Origin: G965197715 sp965247615
Lineage (GTDB): Bacteria; Chloroflexota; Dehalococcoidia; Lucifugimonadales; UBA1127
Length of the DNA: 64,000 bases
Assembly: GCA_965247615.1 (NCBI GenBank)
Contig: OZ252022.1
Location: 1-64,000 of the forward strand
Direction: 5' to 3'
The position numbers and the translations under genes were made by a program. The first letter of the stretch is position 1, and each line of letters opens with the position of its first letter. The notes below the pieces were generated by a model that did not search any database, was not told the DNA's origin, and saw nothing but the letters and a program-made list of their open reading frames with translations. Below, piece by piece: positions 28,682-37,416 of the stretch.

Positions 28682-31128
28682 GCCAGGGTCTCCACGGCCT
28701 GCCGGGTGTCCTCTGAGACACGGCGGATGAGCTCCTGTGGGGAGGGAGCCTCGCCGGACTTGCAGTAGGCCTCCACGGAGATGGGCGGAGCAAACCTGAC
28801 GCGGATGTGGTGCGGTCTGGGAAAGAAGCGTCCCTTGGGCAAGACGTCGAAGCTGCCCTCGATGCGAACGGGGACCACGGGCGCCCCAGACTCCAGTGCG
28901 AGGACACCAATGCCCCGCTTGAAGGAGCGGAGTTTCCCGTCTTCACTGCGGCCGCCCTCAGGGAAGTAGATGAGGGAGTGGCGGCGCCGAAGGAGCTCGA
29001 TAGCCAACCCGAGGCTCTCCACAGCCTGGCTCTGGCGGTCAAAGGGCACGGCGCCCAGGAACATACGGGAGGCCCAGCTCAGGAGAGGCGTGCGGAAGAA
29101 GTAGTCCCTGGCGGCGACGGGATGAATCGGGCGGCCCCCCTTGCCCAAGAGGGCCAGCAGGGCGGCGGTGTCCACGTGGCTGTTGTGGTTTCCCGCGACG
29201 ATGAACGCACCGGTCCTAGGCACGTGCTCCAGTCCCTCGCACGTGATCCCCAGGTACAGACGGATGCTCACGCCGAAGGCGCAGCGGGTCAGCGTGCGGC
29301 AAATGGCGCCAGGCAGGGTGGCGCCCATCCAGAACTCGGAGGTCTGCTTCCCATGGCTGCCGGAGACCGCCATGAACCGGCGCGCGGACCCGTTGCCCGC
29401 GCCGTTCGTGGGGGGGATGGCCGGGGCAACGGCTTCCTCGTGGAACGGGCCAGCTGCCTCCTCAACGTCCAAGCTCTGCGGGACGGCCGAGACGGGGGAT
29501 GGGGCGGGCACTTCCCTTGGCCGGCGGTCGGATGCGGGGCGGGGAGTCACGCCGAGCACGTAACGCTTGAGGCCGGGAATGTGGACCTCCTGGACGTAGT
29601 GGGGCCAGTCGATGGCGGTAACGTCGAAGTTGAAGCGGCGGCTATCCTCGCTGTCCAGGCTTTCCCAGAGGCGCCGCGTGTTCTGCGTAAGGTACTGGCA
29701 TCGGACTGTGGAATAGGGCGTCAGTATGGTCGCGTAGTAGCGAAGCCGCTCCAGACCGGAACGGCGGGACCGGAGGGTGCCGCGGAGACTTCGAACCCCG
29801 GGAACCCAGGCGGCGCCGGCGGTGAGGACCTCGATCGACCGAATGGGAAGAAGGTAGCGGTACCGGAGTCGGCGTAGGAATCGCTGAGGTGAGGGCCAGG
29901 TAAGGCGCGGAAGGCCTCCCGCTGGGTTTCCCCGTCCGGTGAGGGAGTTTTCCAAGAAGTAGTCCTGGGCGGCGTCTGCAAACCCGCCCAGGCTGATTGG
30001 GTTCTCCGTGCCGGAGGCCACCTGGTAGACCAGCGGGGCTTGCCCCTGACTCGCTTGCGGGATGGCAGCCAGGAGGGCGTTGATGACCAGGTCCACGGGA
30101 ATGATGTCCAGGATGGCGTTTGGGTTGCCGGGAAAGTCGGGGAGAAGGTTCCGCCCGTACGCGACAATGAGAGGGTCCACCATACGCATTCCGTCCAGCC
30201 AGCCCTGGATGGGCGGGTTCAGGGCGCTTTCGACGATGGACGGGCGCAAGATCAGGGTGGGAACGTCGCCGCGATGCCGGACCAGGAGCTGCTCCCCCAT
30301 GGCCTTGGTGAAGGTGTAGGTATCGTTCCAGCCTCTACTTCGAGCCCAACGCATGCCCAGGGCGGAGAGGCGGCGTTCCACCCACTGGCGGCGCAGACGG
30401 TCGGCCCCGCCAGCATCCCGATGGTTCTTCTGCCCCTTGGCAGACCGGCGGAAGACGGCGCTTCGCCAGCCCCGCCGCGACCTGCGTTCGACGGTCTCGA
30501 CGAGCGACTGGAGAGCCAGGACCTCCTCGTCGACGTCATAGGGATGGGGACGCGTGCCGTTGGTCTCGGACATCGCGCGGTGGGGGTCCAGTGGCTCCTC
30601 CGCCACGATGCCCTGCCTGCTGCCGTTGACGTAGCAGGTGGATACGTGGGCGAAGGTCACGGGGTTGCGGCAGCCCTTGGCAAGCTCCAGGAGCCGCAGA
30701 GGGCCGAGGGCGTTGAGGCTGAGGGCCTGGTCCAATGGAGCGTCGAAGGTGACGACGGCAGCGCAGTTGACGATGACGTGGAGCTCTTCCTGAAGGCGGC
30801 GGTAGGTGGCGTCATCCAGGCCCAGACGCTCCTGGCCCAGGTCTCCCTCCACGGCCACGATCTTCTCACGGACGAGGGGGAGAAAGCCGTCGCCGTGGAT
30901 CTCGCGGAGGGCGTCGAAGACGCTGGAGCCCAGGAAATCGCCTCCCAGGCGCTCCTCGACGGAGAGAGTGCGGCCGGCGCGACCGGCCTTGGGCCTGATA
31001 AGGAGGAAGAGCCGGCGAACGTCCGGAAGATCACGGAGGACCTTTTCGACGAAGACCCTCCCCACCAGGCCTGTGGCGCCGGTGAGAAGCACGGCCTTAC
31101 CGGCGAAATGGTCGGAAATATTGGACAT
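28678..31128 (-). CDS. Fatty acyl-CoA reductase-like SDR fused to a PlsC acyltransferase
   Basis: An 816-aa two-domain protein. Residues 1-~480 are an extended SDR of the fatty-acyl reductase (male-sterility) type: the NADPH motif is GATGLVG (17-23), followed by STCYVNG and the catalytic Y271-x3-K275. A disordered, Pro/Ala-rich linker spans ~530-600. Residues ~610-816 form a glycerophosphate acyltransferase domain with NHNSHVD (647-653) and FPEGGRS (722-728). The natural reading is reduction of an acyl-CoA to an aldehyde or alcohol and acyl transfer in one polypeptide, for an ether or alkyl lipid or a wax-like lipid; this is inference. First gene of a three-gene lipid operon with the HAD phosphatase and a second PlsC. 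Confidence 0.85.
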   Translation of the reverse strand: MSNISDHFAGKAVLLTGATGLVGRVFVEKVLRDLPDVRRLFLLIRPKAGRAGRTLSVEERLGGDFLGSSVFDALREIHGDGFLPLVREKIVAVEGDLGQERLGLDDATYRRLQEELHVIVNCAAVVTFDAPLDQALSLNALGPLRLLELAKGCRNPVTFAHVSTCYVNGSRQGIVAEEPLDPHRAMSETNGTRPHPYDVDEEVLALQSLVETVERRSRRGWRSAVFRRSAKGQKNHRDAGGADRLRRQWVERRLSALGMRWARSRGWNDTYTFTKAMGEQLLVRHRGDVPTLILRPSIVESALNPPIQGWLDGMRMVDPLIVAYGRNLLPDFPGNPNAILDIIPVDLVINALLAAIPQASQGQAPLVYQVASGTENPISLGGFADAAQDYFLENSLTGRGNPAGGLPRLTWPSPQRFLRRLRYRYLLPIRSIEVLTAGAAWVPGVRSLRGTLRSRRSGLERLRYYATILTPYSTVRCQYLTQNTRRLWESLDSEDSRRFNFDVTAIDWPHYVQEVHIPGLKRYVLGVTPRPASDRRPREVPAPSPVSAVPQSLDVEEAAGPFHEEAVAPAIPPTNGAGNGSARRFMAVSGSHGKQTSEFWMGATLPGAICRTLTRCAFGVSIRLYLGITCEGLEHVPRTGAFIVAGNHNSHVDTAALLALLGKGGRPIHPVAARDYFFRTPLLSWASRMFLGAVPFDRQSQAVESLGLAIELLRRRHSLIYFPEGGRSEDGKLRSFKRGIGVLALESGAPVVPVRIEGSFDVLPKGRFFPRPHHIRVRFAPPISVEAYCKSGEAPSPQELIRRVSEDTRQAVETLA

Positions 31129-31310
31129 CGCAGCGAGGCGCCTTGCCGGGCTGGCGCACTCTCCGTCAGGCCGTCAACGGGGGTGCAGGCCCCCCGGCGT
31201 GTCGGACCGGCCTATCTCGCGGGACTGACGGAAGCACCCAGCCCATAACGCTTGTTTGGGGCCACCGGAGGCCCGGTAGAAACGGCTGGCCTGCGGCTCT
31301 CCTTGGGAAG

Positions 31311-31339
31311 AGCGTACCATCCTGGCCAGGTTGGGTCAA
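31311..31339 (-). promoter_or_regulatory. Candidate promoter of the acyl reductase-acyltransferase operon
   Basis: On the minus strand TTGACC, a 17-nt spacer and TACGCT, about 180 nt before the fusion-gene ATG. The stretch 31129-31450 otherwise shows no gene. Confidence 0.45.
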
Positions 31340-31450
31340 CACAGGAGTCATGGGAACAGAATGGGCGGGTACGCCCTCTGTCTGCACCGGGGCGGCTCTC
31401 AGTCCGGAGGCTGGCGGTGGAGGGGCCGCTTGCGCTTTTCTCCCGGCCCA

Positions 31451-32164
31451 TTACTCCAGGTTGTACACCTGGCTGGTCCAGATCTCCTTGGGCAGGGCCT
31501 CCAGGGCCTTCAAGCTGGGCTCGCCAACGTTGAGCAGGCGGCGCCGGACCAGTGGTCCAAGCCGCTCCAGGTAGGGGCACTGGCGCCGGAAGGCGTGCAG
31601 GGTCAGGCGTTCGCCGCCCAGGAACACGTGCTCCAGGCGATCCTCATGGGGAGCGAGCCGTTGGTGCAGCACACGGCACGCCTCCTTGAACAGCTCCCCA
31701 ACCTGCTTCTCGCGGATGCGGGCGAACCGAAGCTGAGAGGTCCCGCCGGCATGATGCCGCCCCTTGACGTAGCGGCTCCCCGTCTTGGACTCCACCAGGG
31801 ACGCGCCGCGGTACACGCCAACGGCAAACCTGCCCAGCCGCAGCAGGAGGACGCCGATGACGGCATCCTGCCCCAGGATGCCCAAGAGCGCCGCGAGGTC
31901 ACGCCCCGGTAGCCATGCTTCATTCTGCACCGGCAGTGGCGGCAGGACCAGGAGACTCTGGGACTGGTCCCGCAGCAGCACGGCCCCGCTCTCCGACTCC
32001 GTCGCCAGCTTCGCGACGGCGCCAGCATGGTCCGGAGGCAGGAGCTCGCTCAGCCGAGAGCGAAGGGCAACGGCGTCGCTGCCGGGCGGAAGGTAGGCCG
32101 TGGCAGCGCTGGGGCCGGGAGGAGGAAGCTGGGCAAGGAGCCTCTCCAGCGCCCTGCGGGTCAT
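31451..32164 (-). CDS. acVLRF1-type (Vms1-like) peptidyl-tRNA release factor
   Basis: About 237 aa, eRF1/Vms1-like release factor fold. The signature is GRHHAGGTSQLRFARIRE (residues 135-152), where G140-G141 and Q144 correspond to the GGQ-like loop of VLRF1 proteins. It is followed by a basic helix and an eRF1 domain-3-like tail. Such proteins hydrolyse peptidyl-tRNA on stalled large ribosomal subunits, as Vms1/ANKZF1 do in ribosome quality control; action here is inferred from the family. ATG 32164 is preferred over an in-frame TTG at 32188; neither has a clear ribosome site. Confidence 0.75.
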   Translation of the reverse strand: MTRRALERLLAQLPPPGPSAATAYLPPGSDAVALRSRLSELLPPDHAGAVAKLATESESGAVLLRDQSQSLLVLPPLPVQNEAWLPGRDLAALLGILGQDAVIGVLLLRLGRFAVGVYRGASLVESKTGSRYVKGRHHAGGTSQLRFARIREKQVGELFKEACRVLHQRLAPHEDRLEHVFLGGERLTLHAFRRQCPYLERLGPLVRRRLLNVGEPSLKALEALPKEIWTSQVYNLE

Positions 32165-32234
32165 GGGGCGTTTGCTCGGTGCTGCCAAGTCTGGGCTGAG
32201 TCCTTCCCAAGGGTCCCTGCGAGCCTTGCGGTCC

Positions 32235-33470
32235 CTAGATTGTCAGCTCAAGGATGTACAGCCCGCCGCGCACGCGGTCCACCGTATACACGAGCCGGTT
32301 CTCGTCCACGTACACGTCGTTGAGGTTGACGCCTTCCAGCAGGGCGCCGGAGTAGGCCTGCATGGCCTCGGAGGTGGGGACAGGCTCTGGGATAAAGGAA
32401 GCCACCTCCTTGGGCTCGAAGGGGTTGGAGATGTCATGGACCCGGAGACCGCCGCTGAAGTACGTGCCGAAGACCAGCTCCTCCGATGTGAAGGACGTGG
32501 GCACGGGCTGGTTCTCATGGACGTTGTGGGAACCGAAACGTCCGGGGCGATTGAAGAAGTCGCCGGTGTCGGGCATGGGCATGCTGGCCAGAGGGACGAC
32601 GTTGGTCTCAACGCTCATGTCCATGACCCAAGTCAGCTTGGGCCAGTCGGCGCCGTTTCGCCGCACGGACTCCTCTGTGACGACCATGAGCCCGCGTTCG
32701 AAGAGCGGCACGACGGTGTGGGTGTAGCCGATGAGGGGCGGGTGATAGTCGAGCCGGCTCACCTGCTTCGGATGGGCCACGTCCGAGATGTCGAGGATGA
32801 CGACGCCACCGTCCTTGAAGGCTCCGTAGGCCCTATCCGGTCGCTGGGGGTAGACGTTGACGTTGTGGGGATCGAAGCCGGCGTCGAACTTGGGGTGCCG
32901 TTCGGGCGGGGGCTCGCTGTCGCCCTCCATGGTCCCCGGGATCCACCAGCGCCCCACGGCCTCGGGCTTGGTGGGGTCGCTGATATCTGCGATGACGTAG
33001 AACTGGTCGTCCTTGGGGTTGCGGGCCTTGGCGTCCGGCATGCTGGACTTGAGGTGGGCGTATTGGCCATCGACGCACCAGAGGCAGTGGACGCCCAGGG
33101 CATCGGGCCCGGAGACGTCGAAGAAGCCAATGCGGCGCGGCGACTCCGGGCGGCTGATGTCGTATACGCCCATGCCAGGGCCCGGCAGGCCCGGCTTGGC
33201 AACCTGGTAGGCCACATACATGAGGTCACCGACCACCGCCAGGGAGTTGGAGCGCATCTCCTGATGCAGCAGGTCCGTCTGGACGACCACCGTGGGCTCC
33301 CTGGGGTCGCTCACGTCCACGCCGGTGAAGTTCTTCAGGGACTCGTGGGCCAGCCACATGATGCGTCGGCCGTCCGGAGCTTGCTGTATGGCCATGCCTT
33401 CGCCGATGTTGCCGAAGCCGGCCAGGGTGTTGTGTCCGAGGACCCGCATGTTGCTGATCTCGTGGGCCAT
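32235..33470 (-). CDS. LVIVD-repeat beta-propeller protein
   Basis: A 411-aa protein built of repeats with the pattern GVYDISRPESPRRIG / VVILDISDVAHPKQV / RVHDISNPFEPKEV, typical of LVIVD-type propeller blades. No signal peptide is visible, so a cytoplasmic location is likely. Several conserved-looking His positions occur in distinct blades (HCLW, DPHNVN, YTHTV, SHNVHEN), reminiscent of metal-binding propellers such as the selenium-binding/methanethiol oxidase family, but the match is not strong enough to assign an activity. GGAGGAGCC precedes the ATG. Confidence 0.78.
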   Translation of the reverse strand: MAHEISNMRVLGHNTLAGFGNIGEGMAIQQAPDGRRIMWLAHESLKNFTGVDVSDPREPTVVVQTDLLHQEMRSNSLAVVGDLMYVAYQVAKPGLPGPGMGVYDISRPESPRRIGFFDVSGPDALGVHCLWCVDGQYAHLKSSMPDAKARNPKDDQFYVIADISDPTKPEAVGRWWIPGTMEGDSEPPPERHPKFDAGFDPHNVNVYPQRPDRAYGAFKDGGVVILDISDVAHPKQVSRLDYHPPLIGYTHTVVPLFERGLMVVTEESVRRNGADWPKLTWVMDMSVETNVVPLASMPMPDTGDFFNRPGRFGSHNVHENQPVPTSFTSEELVFGTYFSGGLRVHDISNPFEPKEVASFIPEPVPTSEAMQAYSGALLEGVNLNDVYVDENRLVYTVDRVRGGLYILELTI

Positions 33471-33534
33471 GGCTCCTCCTCTCTATGCTGTGGTGCTCGC
33501 CCCAGGCGGTTTCGGGAGCGGCGGGGTGATTTAA

Positions 33535-33990
33535 TTGACCTTACGTTTTCGGTTGCCTATTGTGTTTTTTGTCGACTTTTGAAGCTGATGGGGTGGGAAA
33601 AAGGGGGGTTGTTTTTTTGATTGTTCTCTCTTGGTTGGCTGTCGTGTGGGTGTGTTGATGGGTCGGTTGAAGCTGGCCGGGTCTTCCGCAGGTAGGGGGA
33701 GTGTGGGACTGGTTGGGAGGCTGGGGCACAGGTCCACCCTGGTTGGCATGTGCTGTGCAGGGGCTCCCGCCGACGTGGGGCCCCGCCCCTGGATTCCCGC
33801 GTTCGCAGGAATGACGGTGGGGGGTGCGGGGGTGGCGGTCGGTGGGGAGGCGGGGGTGGCGTGGTTGCCTGCTTTCTCTGGTGGAACGGTTGAGGGACAT
33901 AGTATCGTGTGTGGGCGTGTGGAGGCAACGGGAGGGTGGCATCACGCCCGCGGCTGCGACAGGCGCATGGTGACGTCCGTGCGGCGAGCG
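33535..33990. other. G+T-skewed non-coding stretch
   Basis: About 450 bp between two minus-strand genes with very strong G+T excess on the plus strand (runs of T and G near 33565-33635, then GTGTGG-type sequence). It contains one REP-like element. Proline-rich open frames on the minus strand are by-products of the skew. No gene is recognisable. Confidence 0.5.
33789..33816 (+). repeat. REP-like palindromic element, copy 1
   Basis: The element CTGGATTCCCGCG-TTCGCAGGAATGAC has a palindromic core (ATTCC ... GGAAT). A near-identical copy in the opposite orientation lies at 56698-56725. This type of CTGGATTCCCGC...GGAATGAC repeat is widespread in bacterial genomes. Confidence 0.6.
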
Positions 33991-33992
33991 GA

Positions 33993-34943
33993 CTAGAGCA
34001 GGGGCATGACGCGGTCGGCAAAGCGCTCCATGCGCTTCAGGGTCTCGGCCAAGTTCTGGGCCTGGAAGCTGAAGAGGACCTGCCGCGCGCCGGCCTCTTC
34101 GAAGGCGTGGATGTCTCCGGCAAGCTGCTGCGGCGTGCCCGTGAACGCGCGGCGGCGCCCATCAGGCCCTGTCTGAGCCTCAACGTCGTCGTGGGACCAG
34201 GCGCTGTAGGCGACGTTGATGGCGCCTGGGTCGCGGCCGGCCTCCTCCGCGTGGCGGCGCACCCTGGCCACGGCCTGCGACAGCTGCTCCGGCACGGCGA
34301 CCGGGAAGCGGGGGTTGCTGCCCAGGGGGTACCAGCCGTCGCCGAGGCGGCCTGCCCGCCGGAGGGCCGCCGGGCTCTCGCCGCCGATCCAGATGGGGGG
34401 ATGGGGCTTCTGCACCGGCTTTGGCTCGAAGCTGATCCCGCTAAAGCTGCAGTACTCGCCCTGGAAGCTGGGGGCGTCGCTGGTCCAGAGCTCGCGGAAG
34501 GCACGGATGTACTCATCGCCAACGGCGCCGCGCTCGTCGAAAGGCGGCGCGTCGAGGACCTCGAACTCCTCCCGCATCCAACCGACGCCGCAGCCCACGA
34601 TGAGCCGGCCGCCAGAGAGCACGTCGATGGTCGCGAGGATTTTGGCCGTGAGCACGGGGTGGCGGTGGGGAAGCACCATAACGGAGGTCAAGAGCCGCAT
34701 GGAGGCGGTCTGCCCCGCCAGGAAACCCAGCGTCGTCAGCTGCTCCAGACAATCACCGCTGCGCCAGCCGAAGGCCCCGGACTCGCTGTACGGGTAGGTG
34801 GACTCTATGCTTCTGGGGATGACGACGTGGTCAGGGATGCTGAGGATGCTGAAACCCAGCTCCTCGCCGCGCCTGGCCATGGCGGCGATATCGCCCGGCG
34901 CGGCCATGTTGCCCTGGGTAGGTAGACGGATGCCCAGCTCCAT
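33993..34943 (-). CDS. LLM class flavin/F420-dependent oxidoreductase
   Basis: A 316-aa TIM-barrel luciferase-like monooxygenase/reductase. Seen: MELGIRLPTQG at the N-terminus, SIPDHVVIP, RLIVGCGVGWMREEFE and HPPIWIGGES. The GVGW(M/L)REEF pattern is typical of F420-dependent family members. Substrate unknown. Such genes are highly multiplied in SAR202-type bacteria. Neighbours are the molybdopterin hydroxylase upstream (30 nt) and the LVIVD gene downstream. Confidence 0.88.
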   Translation of the reverse strand: MELGIRLPTQGNMAAPGDIAAMARRGEELGFSILSIPDHVVIPRSIESTYPYSESGAFGWRSGDCLEQLTTLGFLAGQTASMRLLTSVMVLPHRHPVLTAKILATIDVLSGGRLIVGCGVGWMREEFEVLDAPPFDERGAVGDEYIRAFRELWTSDAPSFQGEYCSFSGISFEPKPVQKPHPPIWIGGESPAALRRAGRLGDGWYPLGSNPRFPVAVPEQLSQAVARVRRHAEEAGRDPGAINVAYSAWSHDDVEAQTGPDGRRRAFTGTPQQLAGDIHAFEEAGARQVLFSFQAQNLAETLKRMERFADRVMPLL

Positions 34944-34972
34944 GTCTCACGTCCCATGCCGATGACTTGGAC

Positions 34973-37201
34973 TCAGTCCTCCGACTGCCGCAGGGCGCGG
35001 AGCACCTTTTCCGCCGTGATGGGCAGGTCCCTGATGCGGACGCCCACGGCGTCTTCTACGGCGTTGGCGATGGCCGGCGCCACGGGCCCGATGGGGTTCT
35101 CTCCAATCCCCTTGGTGTGATACGGCCCGGTGCCGCTCTCCGACTCCAGGAGGACGGTCTGCAGCTCGGGGATGTCCATAACGTTGGGGGCCTTGTAGTC
35201 ACCTAGAGTGACGGCCAGGACGCGTCCGTCCTCCACGCGCAGGTCTTCGGAGAGTGCGTAGCCGATTCCCTGCATCACACCGCCGTTGATCTGGCCCTGA
35301 TGGCCGATGGGGTTGATGACGCGGCCCACGTCATGGGCGGTCGCCAGGCGCAACAGCTTCACCTCGCCGGTCTCGCGGTCCACGGAGACCTCGGCGACCT
35401 GGGCGGTGAAGGCCGTGTTCTTGGGCGCCGCGGCGTCGTTGTTGCCGTACTGGCCCGTGACAGACCTTCCCGCGCGCTGGAGGAGCTCTGTCCAGGGCTG
35501 CCGCTGGCCTGTGTCCTGATGGACGACATCGTCGCCGTGGACGGCAAGGCGCTCCTCCGGCCAGCCCATGAGCTCCGCCGCCAGCTGTGCCATCTGGCGC
35601 AGCGCCTGCTTGGCGGCCTCGTAGCCGGCCACGCCGGCCACCCTCGTGACTCGGCTGCCGCCCACTCCCGAGTCGAAGGGGGCGCCGTCGGTGTCCCAGA
35701 CGCTCACGTCGACGCGCTCCACCGGCAGCCCCAGCTCTTCGGCCACGATCTGGCGGAGGACCGTGTAGGTCCCCGTCCCGGGCTCGAAGACGGAGGTATG
35801 AACGACAACAGAGCCGTCCGGGTTGAGGGTGACGGCGGCGTGGGACTCCCCGCCGCCGGGCGGGCGCTCGCCAATGGCGACGCCACGGCCGACGCCGGGC
35901 GGCCTGGCGTCGCGCAGCCTGCCCGCCAGGGCCGCGGCCTCCAGGGTCTGCTGCGCCCGGATGTCCTGGAACTTGGCGCCCGTGGGCATGGCGTCGCCCT
36001 CCTGGACCACCATCTTCATGCGGTATTCCAGAGGGTCCATGCCGAGCCGGCGGGCGATGGCGTCGATATGGGACTCTATGGCGAAGATGGCCTGGGGCTC
36101 CCCGGGCGCGCGGAAGAAGCCCCCGGGGATGGTGTTCGTATAGACCTGCAGCTCCTCGATGAAGGTATTGGGGATCCTGTAGACGCCGCCGCTCTTGGAG
36201 GCGCCCCCCAGGTTGGCCCTGGCCGGTTTGAACCCGCCGTAGGCGCCGCTGTTGAACACGACGCGCGACTGGTGCGCCACGATACTGCCGTCCCGCATCA
36301 GCCCGGTCTTGAGCTCTATGACGGATGCGTGACGGGGGTTTCCGGCGGTGAGCTCCTCCGCGTAGTCCATGACCATCTTGATGGGACGGCCGGTGCTCCG
36401 GGCAAGGAAATAGGCGAGGGGCACGTCCATGGGAGAGCCCTTGCCGCCGAAGTCGCCGCCGATGTTGACGGGCTGTAAGACGACGTCGTCCTTGGGAAGC
36501 CCCAGGGAGGCGGAGAGCTGGCCCTTGACCTGGTAGGGCGCCTTGCCGGGCATCCATACCTGGAGCCGGCCTGCGTCGTCGATCCAGACGAGACAGGTGT
36601 GCGGTTCCAGGTACACCTGGTGGACCTGCGGCGTTGTGTAGGTGTGCTCGACGATGAGCTCAGCCTGCGCAAAGCCTTCCGCAACGTCGCCCTTGCTCCA
36701 GGTGTTGTGGACAAAGACGTTGGATGGCTTCTCCAGCTGCTCCGGCAGTCCAACGTAGCTGTTGACGTCGGGATGGAGCAGGGGAGCGCCTTCCCGCATG
36801 GCTTCAAGGGGGTCGAGGATGGCGGGAAGCTCCTCGTACTCGACGACGATGAGGTTGAGAGCTTCCTGGGCGACGTCGAGGTCTTCGGCGGCTACAGCGG
36901 CCACACGCTCGCCGACGAAGCGGACGTGGTCTTCGGCCAGCACAGGGATGTCGAAGATGCGCCTACCGTACCTGACGCCGCGCACGTCGCTTCCGGTGAG
37001 GACGGCGTGGACCCCGGGCACAGCGGCAGCCTGGGAGGCGTCGATGCGGGTGATGCGGGCGTGGGGCAAGGGGCTGCGGAGGGCCTTGCCCCATAGCGTG
37101 CCGGGAAGATGGACGTCCGCGGTGTACTGGGCCGCGCCGGTGACCTTCCCTGTGGCTTCAGTGCGGGGCGCGGGCTGGCCGACGACTCGATAGGAGACCA
37201 C
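34973..37201 (-). CDS. Xanthine dehydrogenase family molybdopterin-binding subunit
   Basis: A 742-aa large catalytic subunit of a molybdenum hydroxylase (xanthine dehydrogenase, CO dehydrogenase or aldehyde oxidase class). Seen: VTGAAQYTADVHLPG at the start, the Moco region NIGGDFGGKG, GGFFRAPGEPQ (substrate/Moco Arg), GGSRVTRVAG and the catalytic Glu in KGIGENPIGPVAPA near the C-terminus. Such enzymes normally work with a 2Fe-2S subunit and an FAD subunit; neither is encoded next to it here. GTG start with AGGAGGAG just upstream. The LLM gene follows after 30 nt. Confidence 0.92.
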   Translation of the reverse strand: MVSYRVVGQPAPRTEATGKVTGAAQYTADVHLPGTLWGKALRSPLPHARITRIDASQAAAVPGVHAVLTGSDVRGVRYGRRIFDIPVLAEDHVRFVGERVAAVAAEDLDVAQEALNLIVVEYEELPAILDPLEAMREGAPLLHPDVNSYVGLPEQLEKPSNVFVHNTWSKGDVAEGFAQAELIVEHTYTTPQVHQVYLEPHTCLVWIDDAGRLQVWMPGKAPYQVKGQLSASLGLPKDDVVLQPVNIGGDFGGKGSPMDVPLAYFLARSTGRPIKMVMDYAEELTAGNPRHASVIELKTGLMRDGSIVAHQSRVVFNSGAYGGFKPARANLGGASKSGGVYRIPNTFIEELQVYTNTIPGGFFRAPGEPQAIFAIESHIDAIARRLGMDPLEYRMKMVVQEGDAMPTGAKFQDIRAQQTLEAAALAGRLRDARPPGVGRGVAIGERPPGGGESHAAVTLNPDGSVVVHTSVFEPGTGTYTVLRQIVAEELGLPVERVDVSVWDTDGAPFDSGVGGSRVTRVAGVAGYEAAKQALRQMAQLAAELMGWPEERLAVHGDDVVHQDTGQRQPWTELLQRAGRSVTGQYGNNDAAAPKNTAFTAQVAEVSVDRETGEVKLLRLATAHDVGRVINPIGHQGQINGGVMQGIGYALSEDLRVEDGRVLAVTLGDYKAPNVMDIPELQTVLLESESGTGPYHTKGIGENPIGPVAPAIANAVEDAVGVRIRDLPITAEKVLRALRQSED

Positions 37202-37291
37202 GGACTCCTCCTGTGGCTGGGGTTTGCGGAGCTAGGGGAGGGAATCTGGGAACGGACGGGAGCACAGGGGCAGACGACTGAACAGGTGAAA

Positions 37292-37368
<77 letters not shown>

Positions 37369-37416
37369 CCAACCCGTCCCATTCTGAATGGGACACCCAC
37401 CATTATACCTTGGCGG

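Noticed and set aside
33557..34021. Pro-rich 154-codon open frame on the minus strand
   Set aside because: It reflects the local G+T skew; low complexity, no ribosome site and overlap with the LLM gene.
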